Positions 17,912 through 26,562 of a stretch of DNA of 51,284 bases are shown piece by piece. The first letter of the stretch is position 1. Each line of letters opens with the position of its first letter. A program made the position numbers and the translations under genes. The notes below the pieces were generated by a model. That model did no database searches. It was not told the origin of the DNA and worked only from the letters and a program-made list of their open reading frames with translations. This DNA comes from an uncultured Ectothiorhodospiraceae bacterium (GTDB lineage Bacteria; Pseudomonadota; Gammaproteobacteria; Nitrococcales; Nitrococcaceae): assembly GCA_913056385.1 (NCBI GenBank), contig CAJXND010000010.1:1-51284 (forward strand), written 5' to 3'.

Positions 17912-19152
17912 GGCATCTCCAGCAGTCGCTCGCCCTGCCAGAGGGCCTCGAGGGGTTCACGCTCGCGGATGAGATGGGCCCGGTCGCCGTCGACCAGTAT
18001 CTCTGCCGGCCGGGGGCGGGCGTTGTACTGCGAGGCCATGACAAAGCCGTAGGCCCCGGCCCCGTGGATGGCGAGCAGCGCGCCGGGGACCAGGGCGAGA
18101 GAACGGGCCTTGCCCAGGGTATCCGCGCTTTCGCAGACCGGCCCGACGATATCGTAGAGGCGCGGCTCGGCGTCTACCGGCTCGGCATTCTCGATGCGCT
18201 GCCACGCGTCATACAGCGCCGGCCGGAGCAGATCCGTCATCGCGGCATCGACAATCGCGAAATCCCGATGACCGGGCTTGAGGTATTCCACCCGGGTCAG
18301 CAGCAGCCCGGCCTCGCCCACCAGCGCGCGGCCGGGCTCCATGAGCAGACGCTGCGGGCGACCCGCGAGCAGGGGGGCAAGGCGCGCGGCAAGATCTCCG
18401 GGTGTCGGTGGCTGTTCGTCCTCGTAGCGAATCCCCAGGCCTCCCCCGATATCCAGATGCGACAGACTGATCCCGGTATCGCCGAGGCGGTCGACCAGCG
18501 AGAGGCTTCTCGACAGTGCGTCCGCCAGAGGGTCGAGTTCGGTGAGTTGCGAGCCGATGTGGAAATCGAGTCCCGTGACGCGGATACCGGGCATTGCCGC
18601 CGCCTGGCGGTAGATGGCCTCGGCCCGGTGGATGTCGATACCGAACTTGTTCTCCTTCAGTCCGGTCGAGATGTAGGGATGAGTGCGGGCATCGACATCG
18701 GGGTTGACGCGCAGTGACACAGGCGCCTCGAGCCCCTTGCGAAGGGCGATCGTGGCGATGCGCTCGAGCTCCGCTTCCGACTCCACGTTGAAGGCAAGGA
18801 TGCCCACGTCCAGCGCCCGGATGATCTCCGCCTCGGTCTTCCCAACGCCGGAGAACACCACTTTGCCGGGGTCGCCGCCGACCTCCATCACGCGGGCCAG
18901 TTCGCCGCCGGAGACGATGTCGAAACCACTGCCGAGGCGAGCCAGGAGCTGGAGAATGGCGAGGCTCCCGTTCGCTTTTACCGCGTAGCAGATCAGATGG
19001 TCGCGGTCGGCGAAGGCCTCGTCGTAGGCTCGCCACGCGGACTCGATGGCGGCTCGGGAGTAGACATACAGGGGCGTGCCGAACTGCTCGGCAAGGGCCG
19101 GGACCTCGCAATCCTCGATGCGCAGGACGCCATTGTCACGGGAGAGGCTCAT
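17908..19152 (-). CDS. lysA: Diaminopimelate decarboxylase
   Basis: This PLP-dependent decarboxylase converts meso-diaminopimelate to lysine, the last step of the pathway. The ATG at 19152 gives 414 residues and overlaps the lptM stop by 4 bp. Lys59 in CYAVKANGSL is the PLP Schiff-base lysine. HIGSQLTELDPLADAL, a glycine-rich DIGGGLGI loop and the active-site CESADTLG motif are all present. It lies between lptM and dapF in a conserved order. Confidence 0.98.
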   Translation of the reverse strand: MSLSRDNGVLRIEDCEVPALAEQFGTPLYVYSRAAIESAWRAYDEAFADRDHLICYAVKANGSLAILQLLARLGSGFDIVSGGELARVMEVGGDPGKVVFSGVGKTEAEIIRALDVGILAFNVESEAELERIATIALRKGLEAPVSLRVNPDVDARTHPYISTGLKENKFGIDIHRAEAIYRQAAAMPGIRVTGLDFHIGSQLTELDPLADALSRSLSLVDRLGDTGISLSHLDIGGGLGIRYEDEQPPTPGDLAARLAPLLAGRPQRLLMEPGRALVGEAGLLLTRVEYLKPGHRDFAIVDAAMTDLLRPALYDAWQRIENAEPVDAEPRLYDIVGPVCESADTLGKARSLALVPGALLAIHGAGAYGFVMASQYNARPRPAEILVDGDRAHLIREREPLEALWQGERLLEMP

Positions 19153-19268
19153 GCCGTGTCCTCCGGGCCGGCGTACGCGCGGGCCTCGGGCAGATGGAGA
19201 TCGCCCTTTACGCCGCATCCGGTCAGCAGTATCAGCAGTACGAGCAGCAGGCAGGACAGGATGCGCAT
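19149..19268 (-). CDS. lptM: Small lipoprotein LptM (YifL family)
   Basis: This 39-residue lipoprotein has a hydrophobic signal (about 1-16) and lipobox LLTGC with the acylated Cys at residue 18. It is followed by GVKGDLHLPEA, close to the family's GxKGPLYLP signature. LptM binds and helps mature the outer-membrane LPS translocon LptDE in E. coli. It sits upstream of lysA-dapF as in many gammaproteobacteria. It is the first gene of the long minus-strand run ending at ubiB, with a TATACT -10-like element 35 bp upstream of its ATG. Confidence 0.87.
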   Translation of the reverse strand: MRILSCLLLVLLILLTGCGVKGDLHLPEARAYAGPEDTA

Positions 19269-19302
19269 GATGATCCGGGCTCGGCGTTTGGAGTGGCGCG
19301 AT

Positions 19303-19308
19303 AGTATA
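19303..19308 (-). promoter_or_regulatory. Possible -10 element for lptM-lysA
   Basis: The minus strand reads TATACT here, giving a predicted start near 19296 and a leader of about 28 nt before the lptM ATG. The -35 region (TTCGGA, about 18 bp away) is weak. The plus strand overlaps it with TATAAA, which could serve the divergent esterase gene. Confidence 0.35.
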
Positions 19309-19358
19309 AAGCCGGTAGCCTGCGATTCCGAATACACGCGACGCTGAGGGAGAGGAAT

Positions 19359-20036
19359 ATGGCGGATGAGCTGCTCAGGACGGTCGAACTGGGGCCAGCG
19401 GACGCGCGCCACAGCGTGATCTGGCTGCACGGGCTGGGCGCCAGCGGGCACGATTTTGAACCGATCGTCCCCGAGCTGGGCCTGCCGGCAGACAGTTCAG
19501 TGCGGTTCGTTTTCCCGCATGCCCCGGAGCAGCCCGTCACGCTGAATGGTGGTCTGTCGATGCCGGCCTGGTATGACATCTACGGACTGACGGCAGGGAC
19601 GCCTGCCGATGAGCGGGGCCTTGACCGCGGGGCCGGCTGGATCGAGCTGCTGATCGATCGAGAGGGCCGGCGGGGTGTCCCGCCGGAACGCCTGGTCCTG
19701 GCAGGGTTTTCCCAGGGAGGCGCTCTGGCGCTGCATACCGGGCTGCGCTACGCCTCAGGACTGGCCGGGATCATGGGCCTGTCAACCTATCTGCCGCTGC
19801 CGGATCACTTGGCGCAGGCGCGAGCGGCAGCCAACCGCGATACGCCGGTTTTCCTTGCCCACGGCCATTACGATCCGGTGCTCTCCCATGCGTTGGGCAT
19901 CGCCTCGCGGGATGCCCTGATGGCTCTCGGTTATCCGGTCGACTGGCATGACTATCCGATGGAGCATCAGGTGTGTCGAGAGGAGATTGATGACATCGGC
20001 CACTGGCTGCGCCGGGTTCTGGCGCTTTCGTCTTAG
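19359..20036 (+). CDS. Carboxylesterase / lysophospholipase-like hydrolase
   Basis: This 225-residue alpha/beta hydrolase belongs to the phospholipase/carboxylesterase (acyl-protein thioesterase-like) family, comparable to Pseudomonas EstB. The catalytic triad is Ser118 in VLAGFSQGGALALHTG, Asp172 in HGHYDPVLSHALG and His203 in YPMEHQVC. The N-terminal VIWLHGLGASGHDFEP forms the oxyanion region. It has no signal peptide, so it is cytoplasmic. GAGGGAGAGG-type purine-rich sequence lies before the ATG. The natural substrate cannot be read from the sequence. It converges on argH. Confidence 0.9.
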   Translation: MADELLRTVELGPADARHSVIWLHGLGASGHDFEPIVPELGLPADSSVRFVFPHAPEQPVTLNGGLSMPAWYDIYGLTAGTPADERGLDRGAGWIELLIDREGRRGVPPERLVLAGFSQGGALALHTGLRYASGLAGIMGLSTYLPLPDHLAQARAAANRDTPVFLAHGHYDPVLSHALGIASRDALMALGYPVDWHDYPMEHQVCREEIDDIGHWLRRVLALSS

Positions 20037-20056
20037 GGCGCCGGGGGGGCAGCGGC

Positions 20057-21451
20057 TCAGCCTGTTGCGAGCCGCTGCCGCGCCGCTCTCACCTGGATGC
20101 GCACCTGAGCCGGGGCCGTACCCCCAACATGGTCCCGGGCGGCCAGCGATCCGTCCAGCGTCAGGACCTCGAAGACGTCCCCGTCAATGACCTTCGAGAA
20201 CTGCTGCAGCTCGGCAAGCGACATCTCGGCCAGATCGCGCCCCTCGGCCGCGCCGTAGGCGACCGCCTTGCCAACGATTTCGTGCGCGTCCCGAAAGGCG
20301 ACGCCCTGCCGGACCAGGTAATCGGCCAGGTCTGTGGCGGTGGCAAAGCCTTCACGGGCCGCGGCACGGGTACGGTCGCGGTTCACGGTCAGGGCGGGGA
20401 CCATGTCGGCGAAGGCATGCAGGCTGTCACGAAGCGCATCCGCGGCATCGAACAGTGGTTCCTTGTCTTCCTGGTTGTCGCGGTTGTAGGCGAGCGGCTG
20501 GCCCTTCATGAGGGTGAGCAATGCCTGTAGCGCGCCATGAACCCGGGCGCTCTTGCCACGGACCAGCTCGGCGACATCGGGATTTTTCTTCTGCGGCATG
20601 ATCGAGCTGCCGGTGCAGAAGCGATCGGGTAGCTCGATGAAACCGGTCAGTGGCGAGGCCCAGATCACCAGTTCCTCTGCCATCCGCGACAGGTGCGTCA
20701 TGGTCAGTGCCGCCGCCGAGACGAATTCGATGGCGAAGTCCCGGTCGGAGACAGCATCCAGCGAGTTGCGGGTCGGTGTGTCGAAGCCCAGTTCGGCGCA
20801 GGTCTGATGGCGATCGATGGGGAAGGTCGTACCCGCCAGGGCCGCTGATCCCAGCGGCATCTGGTTAAGCCGCTGTCGGGCGTCGGCAAACCTCGCCTGA
20901 TCCCGCACCAGCATTTCATACCACGCCAGCATGTGGTGCCCGAAACTGACGGGCTGTGCGACCTGAAGATGGGTGAATCCGGGCATGACCGTGTCCGCCT
21001 CGCGTTCGGCGAGATCCACCAGCCCGGTCTGGAACCGGAGCAACAGACCGATTGACTCATCCATTACGGTGCGCAGCCACAGCCGCACGTCAGTGGCAAT
21101 CTGGTCATTCCGCGAGCGGCCCGTATGGAGCCGCTTGCCGGCCTCCCCGATACGCTCGGTGAGCCGCGCCTCGATGTTCATGTGAACGTCTTCAAGGGCC
21201 GGATCCCAGGGGAAGTCGCCGGCCTCGATCTCGGCGGCGATCGCATCCAGCCCCTCCATGATGGCGGTGGCGTCGGCTTGGCTGATGACGCCGCAGTCCG
21301 CCAACATGCGCGCATGGGCTCTCGAGCCCTGGATATCCTCGCGGTAGAGCCGTCGGTCATAGTGTTCGGAGGCACTGAAAGCGGCGACGAACGCATCCGT
21401 TGCCTCGCTGAATCGACCGCTCCACATGCCCTTTGCGTCTGACTTGCTCAT
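20057..21451 (-). CDS. argH: Argininosuccinate lyase
   Basis: It cleaves argininosuccinate to arginine and fumarate, the last step of arginine synthesis. It has 464 residues (E. coli 457), in the fumarase/aspartase superfamily. The signature [16 protein letters not shown], near residue 280, carries the catalytic Ser loop. [19 protein letters not shown] and [20 protein letters not shown] are the other conserved regions. It is divergent from an AlgR-like regulator, the arrangement seen in Pseudomonas (argH-algZ-algR-hemC), but without algZ. Confidence 0.97.
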   Translation of the reverse strand: MSKSDAKGMWSGRFSEATDAFVAAFSASEHYDRRLYREDIQGSRAHARMLADCGVISQADATAIMEGLDAIAAEIEAGDFPWDPALEDVHMNIEARLTERIGEAGKRLHTGRSRNDQIATDVRLWLRTVMDESIGLLLRFQTGLVDLAEREADTVMPGFTHLQVAQPVSFGHHMLAWYEMLVRDQARFADARQRLNQMPLGSAALAGTTFPIDRHQTCAELGFDTPTRNSLDAVSDRDFAIEFVSAAALTMTHLSRMAEELVIWASPLTGFIELPDRFCTGSSIMPQKKNPDVAELVRGKSARVHGALQALLTLMKGQPLAYNRDNQEDKEPLFDAADALRDSLHAFADMVPALTVNRDRTRAAAREGFATATDLADYLVRQGVAFRDAHEIVGKAVAYGAAEGRDLAEMSLAELQQFSKVIDGDVFEVLTLDGSLAARDHVGGTAPAQVRIQVRAARQRLATG

Positions 21452-21481
21452 GCCCTTTCTTCCCCGTCAACTGAGCCGGGC

Positions 21482-21490
21482 AGTATAGCA
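21482..21490 (-). promoter_or_regulatory. Extended -10 promoter of argH
   Basis: The minus strand reads TGCTATACT, an extended -10 element. It lies 31 bp before the argH ATG at 21451, and a purine-rich GGGGAAGAAAGGG stretch precedes the ATG. No good -35 was found. Confidence 0.5.
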
Positions 21491-21573
21491 GCCGGCCGGC
21501 ACTGAACGCCGGATGCGCGGTTCTGTGAACCGGTTGGCGGCGTCGCTCCGACAGCTCGAGCAAGCTTGATCAA

Positions 21574-21598
21574 GCCGTCCGTCGTCCTGTCGGGCGGC
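21574..21598 (+). promoter_or_regulatory. Hairpin in the leader of the algR-like gene
   Basis: GCCGTCCG (21574-21581) pairs with CGGGCGGC (21591-21598), one T-G wobble, around a 9-nt loop, followed by GTTT. It lies 37 bp upstream of the ATG at 21636. The short T-run makes it a poor terminator; it could be a leader structure. The Shine-Dalgarno GGGAGGA follows. Confidence 0.35.
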
Positions 21599-21635
21599 GT
21601 TTCAAGCCACCAATGCCTTCGGGAGGACGTAATTG

Positions 21636-22373
21636 ATGAAGATTGTTATTGCCTGCGAACAGTCATCATTGCGCCGGCGACTCGCCCGCCTGGTCGCATC
21701 CACACCCGCCTGCGCAGTGAGCGCCGTGCTAGAAGACCCGGCCGGGGTGCCGGATGCCCATCGTAATGATCCGGTCGACGTCGTCGTGCTCGGGATTCGA
21801 CAGGAGGCCGACCTGCGGGTCGCCGTGGCACTGACCAATGAGCGCCCGGCGCCGGCCGTGTTGCTGACCAGTTCGTTGACCGACCCCATGCTGCCCCGGC
21901 TCGAGCAAAGCGGGGTTGACTACGTCCTGGAGTATGTCCAGCCGGCACGGCTCAAATCGGCCATCCAGAATGCGCGACCGCTCAGTGCCGAGCAGATTGC
22001 CCGAATCCAGGCGCCCGGTTCCGGCGGTGAACGACGACATATCCTCTGCCGCCGACGCAATGGGCTGAGCCTGATCCCGGTGGACGGGGTGCGCTGTTTC
22101 GTGGCCGACCAGAAATACGTCACGGTCCAGCACGACGAGGGCGAGGATCTCATCGAGGATTCACTATGCCGGCTGGAGGCGGAATTCGGCCCCCGGTTCC
22201 TGCGCGTCCATCGCAGTGCCCTGATTGCCCGGGGTGCCCTGCGCGGGCTGGAGAAGGATCTGGAGGGACGCACACAAGCGCTCGTCGATGGGAGTGACGA
22301 GCGCCTGCCGGTGAGCCGGCGGCGCCTGCCGCAGGTCAGGCAATGGCTCAGGTCCGCGGCCGGTCCGGGCTGA
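21636..22373 (+). CDS. AlgR-like LytTR regulator with degenerate receiver
   Basis: The protein has 245 residues. The C-terminal LytTR DNA-binding domain (about 130-243) is well kept: GLSLIPVDGVRCFVADQKYV, RFLRVHRSALIAR and LPVSRRRLPQVRQWL resemble AlgR. The N-terminal 120 residues align to the AlgR receiver, but the key residues are changed. Phospho-acceptor Asp54 corresponds to Gly53 (VVVLGIRQ), the DDE acidic cluster is Cys7-Glu8-Gln9, the switch Thr is Ser, and the conserved Lys is Glu. Phosphorylation is therefore unlikely. It stands at the AlgR locus, before hemC, but no AlgZ kinase gene is present. The ATG at 21636 follows GGGAGGA. Confidence 0.88.
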   Translation: MKIVIACEQSSLRRRLARLVASTPACAVSAVLEDPAGVPDAHRNDPVDVVVLGIRQEADLRVAVALTNERPAPAVLLTSSLTDPMLPRLEQSGVDYVLEYVQPARLKSAIQNARPLSAEQIARIQAPGSGGERRHILCRRRNGLSLIPVDGVRCFVADQKYVTVQHDEGEDLIEDSLCRLEAEFGPRFLRVHRSALIARGALRGLEKDLEGRTQALVDGSDERLPVSRRRLPQVRQWLRSAAGPG

Positions 22374-22452
22374 CGGTTTGCCTGATGACGATCTGGCGGT
22401 ATGGTTGCGGCTGACCGATTCCGGCCGCCGCGGCCGCCGCCAGGCCTTTTTT

Positions 22453-23376
22453 ATGTCCTTAGATCATCTTCGTATCGCCACCCGCCGCAGCCCGCTTGCC
22501 GTCTGGCAGGCCGAACATGTCGCCGACCGTCTGAAAGCCCGATACCCAGGGCTCGGCGTCGAACTGGTGCGCCTGTCCACGCGCGGTGATGAGATCACCG
22601 ACCGGCCCTTGATGGCCGTTGGTGGCAAGGCGCTTTTCGTCAAGGCGCTCGAGGAGGGCATGCTCGCCGGCAAGGCGGATATTGCCGTGCATTCCATGAA
22701 GGACGTGCCCGCGGTGGTGCCGGAGGCCTTCCGGTTGCCCGTCATCCTCGACCGCGAAGACCCCTGCGATGCCCTGGTATCCCGCCATTACGGCGATATC
22801 GCGGAGCTTCCTGCGGGAGGCCGCGTGGGCACGGCCAGCCTGCGCCGCGAGTGCCAGATCCGGGCGCGGCGTCCCGATCTGGTCGTCGAGTCGCTACGGG
22901 GCAACGTCCAGACCCGGCTCGCGAAGCTGGATGCCGGTGAGTTCGATGTCATCGTGCTGGCGGCATCGGGATTGCGGCGACTGGGGATGGTCGACCAGAT
23001 CACCCGGGTTATGCCGCCGGAAGAGAGCCTGCCCGCGGTGGGTCAGGGGGCGCTCGGTATCGAGTGTCGCGCCGACGATTCGGAGGTCGAGGCCCTGATT
23101 GCCGGTCTGGATGACCGTGATACGCATGACCGGGTTGCCGCCGAGCGTGCGGTCAACGCCAGGCTGGATGGCAGCTGCCATGTACCGCTTGCGGCCTATG
23201 CCGTGCTCGAGGGGGACAGTCTTTGGTTGCGGGCACTGGTGGCCAGCCGGGACGGGCGTCGGGTCCTGCGCGCCGAAGGCCGTGCGCCCCGGACCGAGGG
23301 TGTCGAGCTGGGCGGCGCCGTTGCCGAGGATCTGCTCTCCCAGGGCGCCGCTGAAATACTGGCCGAGGTCCATTGA
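22453..23376 (+). CDS. hemC: Porphobilinogen deaminase (hydroxymethylbilane synthase)
   Basis: It polymerises four porphobilinogens to hydroxymethylbilane for tetrapyrrole synthesis. The ATG at 22453 gives 307 residues (E. coli 313) starting MSLDHLRIATRRSPLAVWQA. Cys242 in LDGSCHVPLAAYA carries the dipyrromethane cofactor. Arg-rich GTASLRRECQIRARRPDL and KADIAVHSMKDVP are conserved. A TTG start at 22378 would add 25 residues with no family similarity. The ATG has no Shine-Dalgarno and directly follows GGCC plus six T. It heads the hemCDXY series after the algR-like gene. Confidence 0.97.
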   Translation: MSLDHLRIATRRSPLAVWQAEHVADRLKARYPGLGVELVRLSTRGDEITDRPLMAVGGKALFVKALEEGMLAGKADIAVHSMKDVPAVVPEAFRLPVILDREDPCDALVSRHYGDIAELPAGGRVGTASLRRECQIRARRPDLVVESLRGNVQTRLAKLDAGEFDVIVLAASGLRRLGMVDQITRVMPPEESLPAVGQGALGIECRADDSEVEALIAGLDDRDTHDRVAAERAVNARLDGSCHVPLAAYAVLEGDSLWLRALVASRDGRRVLRAEGRAPRTEGVELGGAVAEDLLSQGAAEILAEVH

Positions 23377-24128
23377 GCGCCCCCCTCGGTGGATGCCGCA
23401 TCCTGGTCACCCGACCGGCGGGCCAGGCCGAGGGATTGATCCGGCAGCTGGAAGCCGCCGGGGCGACGGTGTTACACCGTCCGACGCTCGCGATCGTTCC
23501 CTGTGATCCCGAATCCACGATCGACGGACACTGTCCTGACTGGCTTGTCTTTACCAGCCCTAATGCCGTGCATCACGGACTGGTGCATCTGCCTCTGGCG
23601 CATTGTCGCTCGACAAGGCTGGCCGCGGTGGGACCTGGCACCGCGGCCAGCCTGCGCCATGCGGGACGACCGGTGACCGTGGCCCCGGTTGCCGGCGGTG
23701 GCGCCGATGCATTGCTTGCGGAGCCGGCGTTTGATCCCGACCCGGGTGAGACCGTCGTGATCGTTCGTGGCCGGGGTGGACGTCGGCGTCTTCAGTGCGC
23801 CCTTCTGATGCAGGATGTCGACCTCTGCGAGATGGTGGTCTACGAGCGCATCAAGCCCGCCGACACCCTGGCGATTCCCCGGGACTGGCAGGCCAGGCGA
23901 CTCGACTGCACAATCGTGACAAGTCAAACGGGACTCGAGCATTTGCTCGGCATGGCGGAACCAGGCGCGATAGAGTGGGTCAGGCAGGGACGGCTGGTCA
24001 CGGTAAGCGATCGTATCGCGCAGGCCGCGACAGCCGCCGGATTTGATCGGCCGCTGGTGGCCGATGGGGCGGACGATGACGCCATCACCCGCGCCGTCTG
24101 CGCAGCGCTGCAGAGAGAAAACCAATGA
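23373..24128 (+). CDS. hemD: Uroporphyrinogen-III synthase
   Basis: It cyclises and inverts ring D of hydroxymethylbilane to give uroporphyrinogen III. It has 251 residues, from a TTG start (23373) that overlaps the hemC stop (TTGA) and is preceded by GAGG. HemD is weakly conserved, but the N-terminal GCRILVTRPAGQAEGLIRQL, the central DWLVFTSPNAVHHGLVHL, AAVGPGTAASLRHAG and YERIKPAD fit, and the position between hemC and hemX settles it. Confidence 0.93.
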   Translation: MSAPLGGCRILVTRPAGQAEGLIRQLEAAGATVLHRPTLAIVPCDPESTIDGHCPDWLVFTSPNAVHHGLVHLPLAHCRSTRLAAVGPGTAASLRHAGRPVTVAPVAGGGADALLAEPAFDPDPGETVVIVRGRGGRRRLQCALLMQDVDLCEMVVYERIKPADTLAIPRDWQARRLDCTIVTSQTGLEHLLGMAEPGAIEWVRQGRLVTVSDRIAQAATAAGFDRPLVADGADDDAITRAVCAALQRENQ

Positions 24129-25345
24129 CTGAAAAGGACAAGGATCCCGAGGAGCCGACGACGGGCAACGGCCCGCTCAGCGACAAAGGCGGGGAACAGC
24201 GGCCGGCCGACGATTCGCGGCCTGCCTCCGTGTCGGTGGATAACGGCGCCAGCGATAATGGCGAGGATCCAGGGGAGAAGACCGAGCCGGCCCCGACGCC
24301 TCCGCCCAGGGGCCGCTCCGCGGGTCGCGGCGCCCTGGTGATGGCGGTATTCGTTGCCGCGCTGGCTGCCGCCGGTGGTGGCTATCTGTACCTCCAGGTG
24401 CAGTCACTGGCCGACGCCCAGTCACGTCTTGCCGAACGCAGCGAACTGCAGGCACTGGCTGACAGGCAGCAGAGCGATATCGGTGAACTCAACGGGCGGA
24501 TCACCAACCTGAATGAGGCCCTGGAGTCTCGCCTGCAATCGCTCGCGCGACTCGAGAATCGCATGGCGGATCAGGTGTCCGCCCGCAAGGAGCTGGCCGA
24601 TCGGGTCGATCAGCTCTATCGGCGCATGCAGTCGGAAACCGATGACTGGCGCGTGGCCGAGGCGAGTTACCTGGCCCGAATGGCCCTGCACCGGGCCCGC
24701 TTCAATGGCGATATCGCGGGTGCGCTCGAGGCGCTTGAGTCGGCCGATATCCTGCTGTCAGGCCTGGGGGGGACGGGCATTGACCGCCGCGAGGCCATCA
24801 GCGAGGCCGTGGATCGTCTGCTCGCGGTGGACCGGGTGGACATGGTCGCCATCAACCGCGGCCTGGACCGTGTCGCCGATCAACTCGATGATCTTCCCCT
24901 GGCCGCCGGTGTCAGCGACTTTGAGCAGGATGCGGCGGATGACGCCGGAAAAGGGGTGGAGACATCGGCCAACGGCGATTGGCAGAGCCGCCTCGAGCGG
25001 GCCCGTGACCGCCTGCTGGAAGGCCTGGGCGGACTGGTGACGGTGAGCCGCGACCGCCAGGTGGAACCCCTGCCGGAACCCGAGTCGCGATTCCTTCTCC
25101 AGCAGAACCTCCTGCTGCAGATCGAGTCGGCAAGACTGGCGGCCCTGCGCGGGGAGCCGGAAACCTACCGCGATGCACTGCAGCGGGTGGATGACTGGGT
25201 GGCCGCCTATTTCGACTCCGCCTCGCCGGTGGTCTCGGCGGTCCGGGAGCGACTGGCCGGGCTCATGGAAGAGCCGGTGAAAGTGGAGGCGCCCGACATT
25301 GCCGGCGTGCTGTCACCCGTGCTGGACGGGAGCCGTGAGCCATGA
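24125..25345 (+). CDS. hemX: HemX family membrane protein
   Basis: This 406-residue protein is of the HemX family, sometimes annotated as uroporphyrin-III C-methyltransferase although it lacks a methyltransferase domain. An acidic, Pro-rich cytoplasmic N-terminus (1-66) precedes one membrane segment (about 69-91). A periplasmic coiled coil follows (about 92-165), then a helical domain with AEASYLARMALHRARFNGD and LLLQIESARLAALRGEPETY. Its precise role in haem metabolism is not known. The ATG overlaps the hemD stop (ATGA). Confidence 0.9.
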   Translation: MTEKDKDPEEPTTGNGPLSDKGGEQRPADDSRPASVSVDNGASDNGEDPGEKTEPAPTPPPRGRSAGRGALVMAVFVAALAAAGGGYLYLQVQSLADAQSRLAERSELQALADRQQSDIGELNGRITNLNEALESRLQSLARLENRMADQVSARKELADRVDQLYRRMQSETDDWRVAEASYLARMALHRARFNGDIAGALEALESADILLSGLGGTGIDRREAISEAVDRLLAVDRVDMVAINRGLDRVADQLDDLPLAAGVSDFEQDAADDAGKGVETSANGDWQSRLERARDRLLEGLGGLVTVSRDRQVEPLPEPESRFLLQQNLLLQIESARLAALRGEPETYRDALQRVDDWVAAYFDSASPVVSAVRERLAGLMEEPVKVEAPDIAGVLSPVLDGSREP

Positions 25346-26562
25346 TGGGCCGGCTGTTACTGCTGGTCGTCCTGCTGCTCGCAAGCGTTACCGCGGCACT
25401 GTGGTTTGCCAACCAGGGCGGTTTCCTGATGCTCCGCGTCGGCGAGGTCACGGTGCAGACGAGCCTGTTCGTGGCGGTCGTTGCATTCATCGCCGCCTGG
25501 GTGGTGGTCACCCTGCTCTTTGGGCTGGCGCGGCGCCTGCTGCTGGCACCGGGGCGAATCCGCGTGCGCTGGGCGAGTCGGCGCACGCACAAGGCGCAGC
25601 GCGAGCTGGTGGACGGGCTGATCGAACTGGCCGAGGGCCGGTATGCCGAGGCCGAGCGCCATCTGGAGGGAACCAGCCGGGCGGCCGTCCAGCCGCTCAT
25701 GCATCATCTGCTGGCGGCCATCGCCGCGCAGCGACGGGGTGAGTGGCAGCGGCGGGATGACCTGCTGGCAGCGGCGGATGCCGCCAATCCCCGGGCGCGG
25801 GTCGCCGTGGGGCTGCTCCAGGCCCAGTTGCAGGTGGAGGCCGAACAGTGGGAGCAGGCCCTGGCCACGCTGGGTTGGTTGAGGGAGAAGGCGCCACGCA
25901 ACCATCGCGTTCTCATGTTTCTGGCGAGGGCCATGCAGGCGGTGGATGACCACGCCGGGCTCGCGGATCTCCTGCCGGATCTGCGCCGGGAAAAGGCGTT
26001 GCCCGAGCAGGAGCTTGCCGAAATCGAGTACCGGGCGCTGGGTCAACGGGTCGACGCGCTTGGCGTCGAGGCCAATGCCGACAGCCTGGGCCGTATCTGG
26101 AAGTCTCTGCCCAAGGTGCGCCGGCGCGATCCGGCATTGCAGGCCCGCTATGCCCGTGCGCTGGTTGATGCGGATTGCCCGGTGACCGCCGAGCAGCAGC
26201 TTCGTCGCTGGTTGCGCCAGCACTGGGCGCCGGAGCTGGTCGAGGTTTATGGCGAACTGCCGGTCGACCCGCCCCAGCGGGTCTACGACCGGATCACCGG
26301 ATGGCTGCGGGAGCGGCCGGAGGACCCGGCACTGCTATACGCCGCTGCGCGCCAGGCTGCCCGCTGCGAGCTCTGGGGACAGGCCCGGGGTTATCTGGAG
26401 GCAGCCGTCGGGCGCAGCAACAATCCGGCCATGGCCCGCATGCTCGCCGAACTCTATGAACGGCTTGGCGAGGAGGAGCAGGCCCGCCGCACCTACCGCC
26501 AGGCGCTGGGACTCGACCCGCTGGGCAATAGTCTGCCGCGGATCGAGTCCAGTGGTCACTAG
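25342..26562 (+). CDS. hemY: HemY family TPR membrane protein
   Basis: This 406-residue inner-membrane protein of the proteobacterial HemY family is not the protoporphyrinogen oxidase of the same name. Two membrane segments (about 4-22 and 38-60) are followed by TPR-like helices. The family's NRVLMFLARA-type repeat region appears as NHRVLMFLARAMQAVDDHAG, and PALLYAAARQAARCELWGQA lies in the C-terminal TPR. It is the last gene of the hem series. Its TAG overlaps the stop of the convergent qor gene in a CTAG tetranucleotide. Confidence 0.9.
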   Translation: MMGRLLLLVVLLLASVTAALWFANQGGFLMLRVGEVTVQTSLFVAVVAFIAAWVVVTLLFGLARRLLLAPGRIRVRWASRRTHKAQRELVDGLIELAEGRYAEAERHLEGTSRAAVQPLMHHLLAAIAAQRRGEWQRRDDLLAAADAANPRARVAVGLLQAQLQVEAEQWEQALATLGWLREKAPRNHRVLMFLARAMQAVDDHAGLADLLPDLRREKALPEQELAEIEYRALGQRVDALGVEANADSLGRIWKSLPKVRRRDPALQARYARALVDADCPVTAEQQLRRWLRQHWAPELVEVYGELPVDPPQRVYDRITGWLRERPEDPALLYAAARQAARCELWGQARGYLEAAVGRSNNPAMARMLAELYERLGEEEQARRTYRQALGLDPLGNSLPRIESSGH

